Shown here: positions 47,481 through 57,594 of the stretch, in pieces
How the letters are laid out: each line of letters opens with the position of its first letter
Numbering within the stretch: the first letter of the stretch is position 1
Source of the DNA: Cladopsammia gracilis
Lineage: Eukaryota; Cnidaria; Anthozoa; Scleractinia; Dendrophylliidae
Assembly (NCBI GenBank): GCA_022457155.1
Contig: JAJGOT010000124.1
Location: 867,501 to 931,500 of the forward strand
Length of the DNA stretch: 64,000 bases
Direction of reading: 5' to 3'
Program-made: the position numbers and the translations under genes
The notes under the pieces: model-generated
Database searches by the model: none
The model's input: only the letters and a program-made list of their open reading frames with translations
Told to the model about the DNA's origin: nothing

Positions 47481-47589
47481 AATTGCCTTGCCTAGGTTGT
47501 GTGCGCTTTTAATAATACAGGAGTGCACATACCGGACACAGTTTATCATCAGGCTCCTCCTGGCTTGCGATAAGCGAGCGCAAAGATTT

Positions 47590-48425
47590 TAACACCACCA
47601 ACAGATTTGATTTGCGTCGTTGATTCTTGGCATAAAGACCGAATTTGTGAAGATCATCACATCTGCCTTGTGTTGACCAAACCTCCATGACCCGAGCAGG
47701 TCAGGCTGCTGTGAGTCTGGCTCAAGTGAAAGGGCAGGCAGGCAGCTAACACAGTAGCAGATGCAAGTGCCACTAGAAAGACTGTCTTCCATGTGAGAAA
47801 CTTCATCGCACAACAGTCCAGGGGCTCGAATGGTTCTTTGAGGAAAGCCTGAAGGACCAGAGCTAAATTATTTTGGGTGACATCGGTCGCTCTTTGTCAA
47901 ATGCTGGCAATAACGATGACAGAATAGGGTCTGTACCAGGATTTCAGCCTGCCTGTAGCTGAAACACTGTACTAAAAGCCGATCTGTAACCCTAAATGGT
48001 AGGAGCTAGCTTGCGGGATGAGAACAGAAACTCAAGGAATTCTGCTAATTGCTGAACAGAGGCTTTGAGAGGACTAAACCGCTCTGTACTACACCACTCC
48101 CGTAAACTCACCACTTAAAGCCATAAATACCAGCGGTAGATGCTCTAACTGTCTGGCAGAGATGGTGGGCAACTGGTTCAGAAAACTGTCTCTCTCGTAG
48201 ACCACACTCGATAAGCTCCATGCGAACAGATGAACCTGCTCTGGACAGCTGTGAAATACTCATGACTGAAGTTGTCTCAGGAGTTACGGCAATGTGGGCA
48301 CCTCCCGAATAAAGTCCACTGCCAAACCGAGAAGCGCTGGAAGCCATGGCTGGTTATATTGAAGTGGCACTACCAGAAGCATTTAGCACTGGTTCGAGTG
48401 CACTAACTTGTGAAGCACTCCTTGC
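47590..48425. other. DIRS internal region with no clear ORF
   Basis: This lies between recombinase and RNase H segments. Short minus-strand frames are present but no domain is recognised. It is probably decayed recombinase N-terminal sequence. Confidence 0.4.
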
Positions 48426-48641
48426 ATCAGCACAGTTGGGGGATAGGTGTATCCCAGCGGATTGACAGAGCATCCACTGCTACTGCTTGAGAGTCTAGAA
48501 CTGGAGACAGCTTGTTGTTGTGACAAGTTGCAAACAGATCCAACTCAGGAATGAACCAAATGGAGAACATCTGGCACACCATGCTGGGGTGCAAAGACCC
48601 TTCTGTCCCGATGATCTGACATCTTCTTAACAGACCGTCGG

Positions 48642-49800
48642 CTAGAACATCAGATGACCTGGGATGTGTCCCACAAACTGGGTGATACCCTGCTGCTGGC
48701 ACTTCAGGAGGATTTCCCACGCCAGGTGAAACATGGGCAGCGAGTGAGTGCGCCCTTGATTCTGCAGGTAGGCAACTGCTGAGCTGTTGTCCGAGTGAAA
48801 CATTACTACCTTGCCTCTGATTAGAGGGAGAAAGTGGTGGACTGCCCTCTGAATGTCTAACAACTCCAACTTGTTTAGGTGCCAAGCTGTTTTGGTAGCT
48901 GACCAGAGACCTGCTGCTGACTGATTGACACAATGGGCAACCCAAACGCTGGTGGAGGCATCGGTGAATATGGCCAACTGGGTGGAAGAGCCTCAATGGG
49001 TCTGAAGAACATTGGCCGGAAGAACATTGGCCGGCTTGGTCCACCATTTCAGAAATGGGTCCAAAAAAGGGTGATCCAAGGGAATCTCTTCTGACAGTTG
49101 ACCCTTACTGGGGAGCCACTGAGCTAAGAGATAAATCTGAAGAGGCTGATATCTGAGACGGCCTAGGGTCCCCAGATCTGACATTGAGACCAGTCTCCTC
49201 AACAGCGAGAGAAAGTCCCGAGCTGTAACATACCTTGCCAGGAGGACCTGGCGAGCATGACTGGCTACTTCTCTGAACGGAACCACTGGAGGAAACAAAC
49301 CCCAGATCGGTTCGGTTATGTGTGCCGATAAAGACAAAGTCTTGAGTTGGGGTAGCTCTGACATCTCCAGACTTGGTAGCCAACCGAGGCGAGTAGTTAA
49401 GGCCTCGAGTTTGAGTCCTGAGGTAGTCCAACTACTGGTTCCTCAGAATCCAGTTGTCTAGATAATGATGAGTTTGTAAGCCCAGAGATTGAACACGGGC
49501 CATCATGGCATCCACTACACGGGTGAAGACTCTTGGGCCCACCAAGAATCCGAATGGGCAGGACCCAAAACTGGAATACTAGAGGAACCAAAGAAACGTT
49601 CTAAGTGATGGGTGGATTGGAATGTGCAAATACGTGTCTGTCAAATCCACAGAGACTACCCACTCCCCTTTCTGAATGGAGTGGCATAGATTTGCGGGTG
49701 TTTCCATGTGAGACTTCCCCTTCGACAAGTGATGATTCAATGATCGCAGGTCAATGACCAACCAAAGTTTCACATTCTTTTTGGGAATCACAAACAACAG
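48642..49800 (-). pseudogene. DIRS reverse transcriptase and RNase H, broken
   Basis: Running on the minus strand from about 49797: FVIPKKNVKLWLVIDLRSLN and GEWVVSVDLTDTYLHIPIHP give the early RT blocks. The catalytic box appears as HHYLDNWIL at about 49454-49470; the usual second aspartate is Asn. RNase H follows as MAIFTDASTSVWVAHC, LLDIQRAVHHFLPLIRG and VMFHSDNSSAVAYLQNQG. Several frameshifts and stops separate these blocks. The YLDN change would itself disable polymerisation. Confidence 0.8.
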
Positions 49801-50009
49801 GCTGTAAAACCCTGGAGAGGACTTGTCACCAACCTCTCAATGGCCCCCTTTCTTAACATGGAAAGAATTCAAAATTGACATGAAGTCCATGTTGAAGAAA
49901 AGCAAGACATACTGGTCTCTTGTTATGGGCCTCCAAGAGTCTAGAAAAAGGGACAGGCGGCCCCGGCAGGCAGTCGCCCACAGCATCTGAGGGAGGTCTA
50001 CTGTAAATT

Positions 50010-51476
50010 TTACGTGTTGGACAGGGGGAGGCCACCACCCAGTCCAGTCAGAAGTTTTCTTTTTGGTCCTGCTCTAGGCTTCTTTGCAGGGCCCCCTTGG
50101 GTCTGGTGGCCCCCATGCTTCCCTGCTGTCACTCCAGTAGAGGAGGCTGGCAGAGGTTGGTGTGAGCTACGGGGCTTAGCAGGTTGAACTTTGCCTGCAT
50201 GAGAGTTGTCCTGCTGCCTTGCAGGAGTGGAAGAGTCTAAGGCCTTCCTGTTGTGAAGGACTGGTGGGCGCCTCTTATGCTTAGCCAGCTCTTTGGCCAC
50301 AGGTGTGACTCGACCTGCAAACAATGAGGTGTGGGTCGTCAAAGCGGTCTGCAGGTAGTTCTTGAGTTGTTGGTGTCCTGCCACTTTCGAACAGGCTAGA
50401 AAAGAGTTCCTCCTAGCCAGCACCAAACCTCCCAGAAGCTTAGCTTCAATGTTGGCAAGATGGGAGAGGGCCCTAGCCTGCGACAGCTTGAGTAACATCT
50501 GGACATGCAGTGACCGAGACTCCTGATTATTCTGGCCCACCTCCAAGAGAAACTGCTGAAGGCGTTTCATGGAGGCAACATTAAAATGCTCAATGTAAGA
50601 TAGAGCACTCAGGGAACTCCTGACTAGGGAGTCGATGGCTTTGAACTCTGAAGCCTTTAGAGTGACTAAGATTTCTGCTGTGGTCAGCAGGTCACGGTCA
50701 GCATCTAGCACGTGTGGAGTAGACTTGACAACGTGATCGTGAATACGGTATGACAAAGACTTTAAAAATTCTTATGTCGAGTGGAAGAGAACACTTCCAT
50801 GCCCACCATGCCCTTGTGGTGCACTTGGAGAGAGTCCCTGTGCTGTTTAAGACCCTTTGTGTCTTCAGAGCCCCATATCCTGTTGTTGGTTTCCTTCAAC
50901 TGAGTAAGAGGGTGGCAGGGAGGTAGTGCTCCGTGCCTCCCCTTCAGTTGACAACAACTGCTCGCTCATATTACAAAAGCTGGCAGAGTCATCCCTCTTC
51001 CCCGGAAGCTGAAGTAAGTCTGAAATGTAGCACACATTCTCCACCAAACCTGGCGTGCAAAGTGTCCAAAGTGGGCCGTGACAGGTAAGGCTCCACATCC
51101 ATATCAACACTCAAGGGATGCCTGAACGACGCTCCCTGAGCATTAGCCTCCTGGATATTTGACTCTCCCGCAAACAGAGAAATACTATCCTTCAGGATCC
51201 CAGAGGCTCCTGGAACCACAAGCCGCCCACGCGAGGAAACACTCCAGGTGACGTGTGGCCGAGGAAAGATGCTGAGCCTAATAAATAACCCTGTCACAAT
51301 TCCTCTCTAAGGGATTGGACAAGAGTGTGGTTGGCCTTGATCTGACGTTGCATCTCAGAAACGATGTCAGCTGCCAGCAGAGATGTTGTGTGAACCATAG
51401 ATGGACTCTCCAAATATTCTGGTGGAACAACCGGCCTTGACAAGGATGGTTCATTCCCTTCCCCTGAAGCAGACAT
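50010..51476 (-). pseudogene. DIRS gag-like region, frameshifted
   Basis: A probable start at 51476 reads MSASGEGNEPSLSRPVVPPE and continues to about 51294. After frame changes, 50756-50010 encodes an alpha-helical stretch (LLTTAEILVTLKASEFKAID, QARALSHLANIEAKLLGGLV) and a basic, Pro/Gly-rich tail. This fits a DIRS-family gag. No zinc knuckle is seen. Confidence 0.6.
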
Positions 51477-52106
51477 GCTAATGAAGGGAAAAGAGGGAAC
51501 AAAATAAAACGTATGACACAAAAAGGTCAACAAAAAACGGGCACAGGCAATGAAGAATGCGCGTACCAAAATGAAAATATATAAGCTACAAAGGCGAAAA
51601 AGGTAAGGAACAGTTATCGTAAACACGCTATGATACTTTACCGACCAAGCAAATGGAAATTTCCCGGTCCAAAATATCGGCCAAAAGCACTGGCACGAAA
51701 ACAAGTAAACCGAAGAAGACTTGCTGTCCCGGAAGACCACCAGACTGCCAAAAAAACCAAGTTGGCAGACCAGCGAATGGCAAATGCCATGTGGAACTGC
51801 AAACGTAACACAAAACGGCAAGCAAACGCAAATATCTCAAACAAAGGAAGAAAGTTCCTTAGCACCAATGGAAGAATCCAAGAACAGTCCCAAGGCTTAT
51901 GGTGCTGCACGGCAAACGTTAAAAATGTCATGCAGAACTTGACAAACATCAACTTCAAAGTGTCCACAATCCAAAAGTAAGGTAGGAAGGCCAGGTCACC
52001 AGGCATGACTTACTCACATCCGGAAATTTTTATTCCCTATTTTCCTGGTACAAAAATAGCATTATTCATTTTAGATTTTAGGCTAAGTTTACAAAATAAA
52101 CAAACG

Positions 52107-53318
52107 TCAACTCAAACTTTTACCATGAACCATTGTCCACATCCTCTCCACAAGAGCTTCACATTGGTCCTTCCAACAGTATGTTGTTTCATATGATGCT
52201 CTGAGTGTTTTGATCTCTTTAAGCCTTATTCTGTGTCTGACACGAACAGCTTCTATTGCTTCTGCCCACTTTGTAGGATCATCAGAATCAACTATGCATG
52301 AATGGCCAAAAGGAACACTCTCTAATGCTTTGGCAAATCCTGATTTACTACCCACAAGAATGGGTAAAGCAGCAGACAAAGCCTCAAGGGCAACAAGACC
52401 AAACCCCTCTGATTTGGATGGCATGATGGCAAGATCAGCTTCACACAGTAAGTCTTTCATTCTGTCCCTGCTTTGTATGAACTTCCTGACAGTCAGCTGC
52501 TCATCAGCAATACCACATCGGAGAAGCTTTTGCCTTACCTCTTCTTGCTTTCCATCAGGAGCGCCCACAAAAATAAGATGATAACGTTTCTGTTTCAGCC
52601 GCTGATCAGTAAATGCTTCAGCTGCGATGTTGTACCCCTTAAGTTCAAAGTCCTCATCATCACCACGACCAAAAATTAACACTTTGAAGTCAGCATTCTC
52701 ATTAGGAGCTTGTTTTAAATTCCCAAATTCCCTATTAAAAAGTCCTGGAGTGATTGAAAAAATATCCTGATCTTTCTTGCAGCGTTGTAAATATGAAGAG
52801 TAAAGCTCTGCCAGTCTGGGTCCAACAGGTACAACAAGATCAGCAACTTTACAAAGGTCGACTTCATCCTGATGTTTTCTTTCACCTTTAGAAATGGGAT
52901 CAGCATAGCTTTTGTACTTACTGAGGTCCTCTGGAGCAGTATGTACCACCTGCACCCAATGGCAGTTGTGAAATCGGGAAGAATCTCTTATGACTTGTCC
53001 TTGCCGGCCAAGTTTCACACCATGGCCAACAATAATGTCCATGCTGAGGTCTGGAGGTGGAAAGCTTAGCCAATCAAGAGGGTCGAAGGCTGGCCGTTTC
53101 TTTGCATCAACAACAGTGACTCCACAACTCTGAGCTGCTCTTTTTTCTTCATCTTTACAAGCTCCCTCAGGAACTAACAAACTTACTTCCACTTTCGGAT
53201 GCTTTGAAAAGTGAATTGCAAGTTCTCTGTTTATTGTAGACAGACCACCAGCAGATGAATTCCACTCATCACCAAGAAGAGTAACTTTCAGGGTTGACCT
53301 GGTGTCAGGATTATTAAC
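52107..53318 (-). CDS. GT4 glycosyltransferase-like exon
   Basis: A large exon encoding a GT-B fold glycosyltransferase of family 4 type. N-terminal Rossmann half: LLGDEWNSSAGGLSTINREL (about 16-35). C-terminal half: VLIFGRGDDEDFELKGYNIA (about 215-234), then SEGFGLVALEALS with the E-x7-E pair at about 306 and 314. There is no ATG at the start; an acceptor (TTTATTATTTGCAG) places the exon start at 53318. The frame ends at a TGA at 52107, but a possible donor GTAAAA lies 15 bases before it. In corals, glycosyltransferase group 1 domains occur fused to NLR/TPR-type immune proteins, so this may be one exon of such a gene. Upstream exons would lie beyond the Polinton. Confidence 0.75.
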   Translation of the reverse strand, partial: VNNPDTRSTLKVTLLGDEWNSSAGGLSTINRELAIHFSKHPKVEVSLLVPEGACKDEEKRAAQSCGVTVVDAKKRPAFDPLDWLSFPPPDLSMDIIVGHGVKLGRQGQVIRDSSRFHNCHWVQVVHTAPEDLSKYKSYADPISKGERKHQDEVDLCKVADLVVPVGPRLAELYSSYLQRCKKDQDIFSITPGLFNREFGNLKQAPNENADFKVLIFGRGDDEDFELKGYNIAAEAFTDQRLKQKRYHLIFVGAPDGKQEEVRQKLLRCGIADEQLTVRKFIQSRDRMKDLLCEADLAIMPSKSEGFGLVALEALSAALPILVGSKSGFAKALESVPFGHSCIVDSDDPTKWAEAIEAVRVRHRIRLKEIKTLRASYETTYCWKDQCEALVERMWTMVHGKSLS

Positions 53319-53772
53319 CTGCAAATAATAAAAAAAAGCCTCATAGAACAGCTCATTTTAAATATTTCACTGTCAAAAGATCCTACATGTTTATTGAAAA
53401 CTAAAAAAATTTCCAACAGAAAAGTGCAAGACACCATCTTATATCACTAATTGGGGAAATAGGCATTCACCACTACCGATGGAGCCTTATTTTGTTAAGT
53501 GAGTCATCTGCCCCCTCACCTTATACTACTGGGGTCTTTTGTTTTACTCCACGAGGCTTATTTAAACCCTAGAACCAGCTTAAACCACTAATAACCAGTT
53601 TTAACTGCCCGAAAGCGGTTTCAACCACCCAGCCCCTTTATTTGGTGCAACCCTCTATAACCGGTTTTAACCACCAGAAAGCACACTAAAGGCTCGGGCT
53701 TTACCAATTGAACAGAGTAGCCCCCCTTGCATAAACTGACCTTGCTGGTCTACGTTTATAACCTCTATATAT
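53319..53772. other. Left flank and probable Polinton end
   Basis: No ORF. Between about 53594 and 53690 there are imperfect direct repeats of about 25 bp (AACCAGTTTTAACTGCCCG and AACCGGTTTTAACCACCAG). Polinton termini usually start with AGT and carry long inverted repeats; an AGTGAGTCATCTGCC at about 53499 is a candidate, but the right end is outside the window, so the boundary cannot be tested here. Confidence 0.4.
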
Positions 53773-56700
53773 ATGGTGCGGGCACTGAACGTGTTTAAAG
53801 ACATCAGTCGGCGGGAGTTGAATGACTGGCTTAACGTGCAAGAAAGAAAACCCTTTGTAAAGGCTCCTCACAACGAGGCTCTTGCAGGGTTTGATCCGTT
53901 AGACCGACAACGTCTGAGGGACTTTCAACTCCCTACTCGGATTGTTGAACTCTATGCGCCTGGTGAACGGGGCCAACAAGGTCGGCCCGGTCGAGTGCAG
54001 CGAACAGCTAAATGGAGCTTCACTCAGGGTCTCACAAAACCCCTTGTTCCCCAAATGATGAACCGCATCAAACAAGAGGTTCGTAGAAGGCATAAAGCTA
54101 ACATCTCTTATGGGTACAGATTACGAAACATCGAAAATGGCGAGACTATCGTTTGGTACTCAAACTTTAACAGCCCCTGGTTTACTAAGCTCTCAGAGAC
54201 GAAACGATGGCTGCAACAACGAGAAGAGCTTCGCCTTCAAGGTGAACACATCGAACGCCCTAACACTAAATGGAGCTTCGAAGCCGCCGTTTCCGTTGAA
54301 CTCAAAGTGATCTTAGACAGACAACCTCTGTTGCTCGGTCTTGGTAGGCTGCCTGACTGGCTTCACAACAAGCACCACGTTAGAGCCCTTGACACCTTCA
54401 ACGACGATCTTTGCATCTTTCGGTGCTTGGCAGTTCATCAAGGCGGCCGTTGGAGTCGGTGTACTCAAAGAGCTCGAGCGTTAGCGCAAAGCTTCTTCGA
54501 CGCTCAGCAGCAGGCTCGGACGGCTGGCAATCTTGTGCCCTTTAAAAAGTTTCCTTTGCTTGAACGACACTTTAAACAGGGCATTGCGGTTTACACTGTT
54601 ACAGATGACGACAACTTCGTTCTTAGCTACACACCCTCACATTATGACAAAGTTACCCCCAACTCACCAGTGATGACACTCGGCATCTATGACTCACACG
54701 CCTTTCTGATCACCGACATCAATAAAGTCACAAACAACTACGCTTGTGGTGAGTGTGGGGCTAGGTTCGCACGGGTCGATAATCTAGCCCGCCACGCCAA
54801 GACATGCACTCGCGGCGAAACCAAGATTTCCTGCCCCGGAAACCAGATCCTTGCTCCGGAGTCGGCTTTCGAGAAGGCCTTTTATCCAGAAGCCAATTTT
54901 GGTATCCGCGCGCTCTGTTGGCTCGAATATGAGGCCAAGCAACGGGGCATCCACATCCACCACCACAGATGCGGCCACGGCGGCGAGCGCACAATCGGGG
55001 GCTACAAGGTTGACGGCTACCACCCAGAGAGCAAGACCGTGTTCCAGTTCCACGGCTGTCACTGGCACGGCTGCCGCCATTGTTTCCCCGCGCCCGAACA
55101 AAGGGACGAAGCAATCAAAACTGACAGGCAAGGAAACCCAATCACCCGGGAGCAAGCCTTCGCCAAAACAATGAAAATCAGTCACGAGATCCGCACGATG
55201 CTCGGCTATAATCTAGTTGAGCGGTGGGAGCACGAGCACCCCGCCCCTTGGTGGCACGCTCGAGCCCCACCTAAACGAAACGAAACGTATCCACATGCCA
55301 TAGTCTACGACTTCGAAGCCTATCAAGACAAGACCAAGGCAAGTCAGCCGACCAGGGATCTCTCTTACGAAAGCGAACACGTGCCTATCTCAGTCGCCAT
55401 CGCGGACACCCTAGAGCCCGAGCCTGAGTACATCTGCTCCAAAGACCCCAAAGAGCTCATCCGGCTGTTTTATCAATCTCTGGTGCGCCGCGGCAACGCA
55501 ATCCGAGAGGACATAGCCAGGCGCTATATGCCTCCAGATCTTGAGGGGCTAACAGAGGCCCAAAAGGGGCTCATCAAACAATGGTGCGAGCAGGTCCCCG
55601 TAGTCGGCTTCAACTCTGGCCGCTACGACCTGCACCTTATCCGCCGCCACTTCGTCGAACACCTCGGGCAAGAGAGCGGGGTCTTCGCTGGCGAGAAACA
55701 AAGACAAATCATGTTCATCAACACGCCCTCCTTCAAGTTCCTTGACATAATCAACTATCTCGCCCCAGGCATCACGTACGACAAATGGGTGAAGACATAC
55801 GGCGCGAACCAGACCAAATCGTGGCTCCCGTATGAGTGGTTCGACAGCGCCGACAAACTCGACTACAAGGGCCTCCCGCCTTACTGGTGTTGGTACTCTC
55901 AACTCCGAAACTGCTTCACACTCACTCCAGACGAGTACAAGCAATGCAAACAGGTCTTCAAAGAGCGCGGGATGAAGACCTTCGGTGACTGGCTGCAATA
56001 TTACAACAACCTCGATGTTGCCCCATTCCTCGAAGCGCTCGAGAAAATGAAAGCCTTCTATACTGGGCTTGGGGTCGACATTTTCAAAGACGCAGTCTCC
56101 TTGCCCGGGGTCAGCATGCAATACATCCTGCGCGGGACCTTGGGGGTCCCCAAGAAAAAGCGGCCGCCCCTCTATGCCCCAGGCCCCGAGGCCTACGTAA
56201 TGCTGAAGGACGCGGTGGTCGGTGGCCCCAGTCTTGTGTTCACCCGCAAGCACGTAGCCGGCGAGACCCGCATCCGCTCGCACCGATACGACTTGGCGCG
56301 CCCCGTGAAGCGCATTCTCGGCTTCGATGCCAACTCTCTGTACCTCAGCACCATGCTGCAAAAAATGCCCTGCGGCAAAGAGAGGGTCTTTCACTACGAG
56401 AACCCCGAACAGGCTGCTGCCCCCTTCATCACCCGGCTTGTGACGGGCCAGTGGTTCGGGTTCGCCGAGGTCGACATCGAAGTCCCCCGCCATCTGTGGG
56501 AGCAGTACGAAGAATTCCCTCCGCTCTTCATCAACACGTGCGTTGGTGAGGCGGGCGTACCACAGCACATGAAGGAGTACCTAGCACAAAGCAACAGAAC
56601 TCCGTTGCCCGAACAAAAGAAGCTGCTCGGCGTGCTCCAGGCCAAAAGGGTGTTGCTCTACGCCCCCGTGCTGGAGTGGCTCTACAACCACGGACTCGAA

Positions 56701-57594
56701 GTAACCGCGGTCTACCGCACGCTCGACTATACACCCATCAAGGTCTTCGACTGGTTCGTCCGGGAGGTTGCAGACAACCGGAGGAAAGGCGACGCTGACA
56801 AAGAGAAAGCCTTGCTCGCAGAAGTGTTCAAGCTTCTGGGCAACTCGGCTTACGGTAAGTTCATCGAGGCTGTCGAGCGCCAGACGAAAGTGGTGTACAC
56901 CCGCGACGAGGACGAGGTTGACAAGCATCTGCGCTCCGCCTGGTTCGAAGACATCGAAGACATCGGGGCCGCATACAAGCTCGAGTTGCGCAAAACCAAG
57001 GTCACGATAAACCGCCCCTTTCAAGTCGGTATCGTAGTCTACCAACTCGCCAAGCTGCGCATGCTCCAGTTCTACTACGAGTTCCTCGATCATTATATCG
57101 ACAGGCGTGACTTCGAGCTAATCCAGATGGACACGGACAGCATGTACTTCGCTCTTGCGCATGACACTCTAGAAGAGGCAGTTCGCCCAGAGCTCCGCAA
57201 GCAGTTTGAAAGAGAGAAAAACAAGTGGCTCTCTTGGGACAAGTGGAGCAACAGAGAGCCTGGCCTGTTCAAGCTTGAAAAAGAAGGTACACGAGCCATC
57301 GCTCTGTGCAGCAAGTGCTATTACGTAGAAGATGAGGCTAGCGGATATGCCAAGATGTCCTCCAAGGGCGTCAACAAGAAGCAGAACGAGCTCCACTGGC
57401 AAAGATACGAGCGAGCCCTCGATGGGTTCAAAGACATGGCAGTCAACAGAGGCTTTCGAATGCACGAGGGCGCCATGTACACGTACGAACAGCGTAAGCT
57501 AGGTCTTTCCGCTTATTACGACAAGCGCTGGGTGTTGCCTGACGGCATTCACACAGAACCAATCGAGTTTCACAATCCAGCTGGTGGCAACTGA
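53773..57594 (+). CDS. polB: Protein-primed DNA polymerase B
   Basis: A 1273-residue polymerase that would replicate the element by protein priming. The N-terminus (about 205-315) resembles an OTU-like fold: DDLCIFRCLAVHQGG with C214 and IYDSHAFLITDI with H309. A C2HC finger follows (C325, C328, H341, C345). Next comes a restriction-endonuclease-like segment with VDGYHPESKTVFQFHGCHWH (413-432). The exonuclease has D513/E515 (VYDFEAY), N614/D619 and Y744/D748. Polymerase motifs are FDANSLYLST (D852), KLLGNSAYG (K1020-G1028) and DTDS (D1120, D1122). All catalytic residues are present. The start is chosen at the ATG preceded by CTCTATATAT. It overlaps the integrase tail to tail by 25 bp. Confidence 0.95.
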   Translation: MVRALNVFKDISRRELNDWLNVQERKPFVKAPHNEALAGFDPLDRQRLRDFQLPTRIVELYAPGERGQQGRPGRVQRTAKWSFTQGLTKPLVPQMMNRIKQEVRRRHKANISYGYRLRNIENGETIVWYSNFNSPWFTKLSETKRWLQQREELRLQGEHIERPNTKWSFEAAVSVELKVILDRQPLLLGLGRLPDWLHNKHHVRALDTFNDDLCIFRCLAVHQGGRWSRCTQRARALAQSFFDAQQQARTAGNLVPFKKFPLLERHFKQGIAVYTVTDDDNFVLSYTPSHYDKVTPNSPVMTLGIYDSHAFLITDINKVTNNYACGECGARFARVDNLARHAKTCTRGETKISCPGNQILAPESAFEKAFYPEANFGIRALCWLEYEAKQRGIHIHHHRCGHGGERTIGGYKVDGYHPESKTVFQFHGCHWHGCRHCFPAPEQRDEAIKTDRQGNPITREQAFAKTMKISHEIRTMLGYNLVERWEHEHPAPWWHARAPPKRNETYPHAIVYDFEAYQDKTKASQPTRDLSYESEHVPISVAIADTLEPEPEYICSKDPKELIRLFYQSLVRRGNAIREDIARRYMPPDLEGLTEAQKGLIKQWCEQVPVVGFNSGRYDLHLIRRHFVEHLGQESGVFAGEKQRQIMFINTPSFKFLDIINYLAPGITYDKWVKTYGANQTKSWLPYEWFDSADKLDYKGLPPYWCWYSQLRNCFTLTPDEYKQCKQVFKERGMKTFGDWLQYYNNLDVAPFLEALEKMKAFYTGLGVDIFKDAVSLPGVSMQYILRGTLGVPKKKRPPLYAPGPEAYVMLKDAVVGGPSLVFTRKHVAGETRIRSHRYDLARPVKRILGFDANSLYLSTMLQKMPCGKERVFHYENPEQAAAPFITRLVTGQWFGFAEVDIEVPRHLWEQYEEFPPLFINTCVGEAGVPQHMKEYLAQSNRTPLPEQKKLLGVLQAKRVLLYAPVLEWLYNHGLEVTAVYRTLDYTPIKVFDWFVREVADNRRKGDADKEKALLAEVFKLLGNSAYGKFIEAVERQTKVVYTRDEDEVDKHLRSAWFEDIEDIGAAYKLELRKTKVTINRPFQVGIVVYQLAKLRMLQFYYEFLDHYIDRRDFELIQMDTDSMYFALAHDTLEEAVRPELRKQFEREKNKWLSWDKWSNREPGLFKLEKEGTRAIALCSKCYYVEDEASGYAKMSSKGVNKKQNELHWQRYERALDGFKDMAVNRGFRMHEGAMYTYEQRKLGLSAYYDKRWVLPDGIHTEPIEFHNPAGGN

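Larger units (their letters stand above)
45796..52087 (-). mobile_element. DIRS-like tyrosine-recombinase retrotransposon, decayed
   Basis: Inverted terminal repeats of about 115 bp (45796-45915 and 51978-52087) share CCTAAAATCTAAAATGAATA and GATGTGAGTAAGTCATGCC. Between them, on the minus strand, lie gag-like, reverse transcriptase, RNase H and tyrosine-recombinase segments in DIRS order. A further inverted copy of the outer terminal sequence lies near 46011-46101, reminiscent of the complex repeat architecture of DIRS elements. It is broken by frameshifts and by two MITEs (46271-46522 and 46627-47076). Confidence 0.8.

Noticed and set aside
55549..56568. 339-codon minus-strand ORF
   Set aside because: It lies wholly within the DNA polymerase gene and is a shadow caused by GC-rich codon bias.
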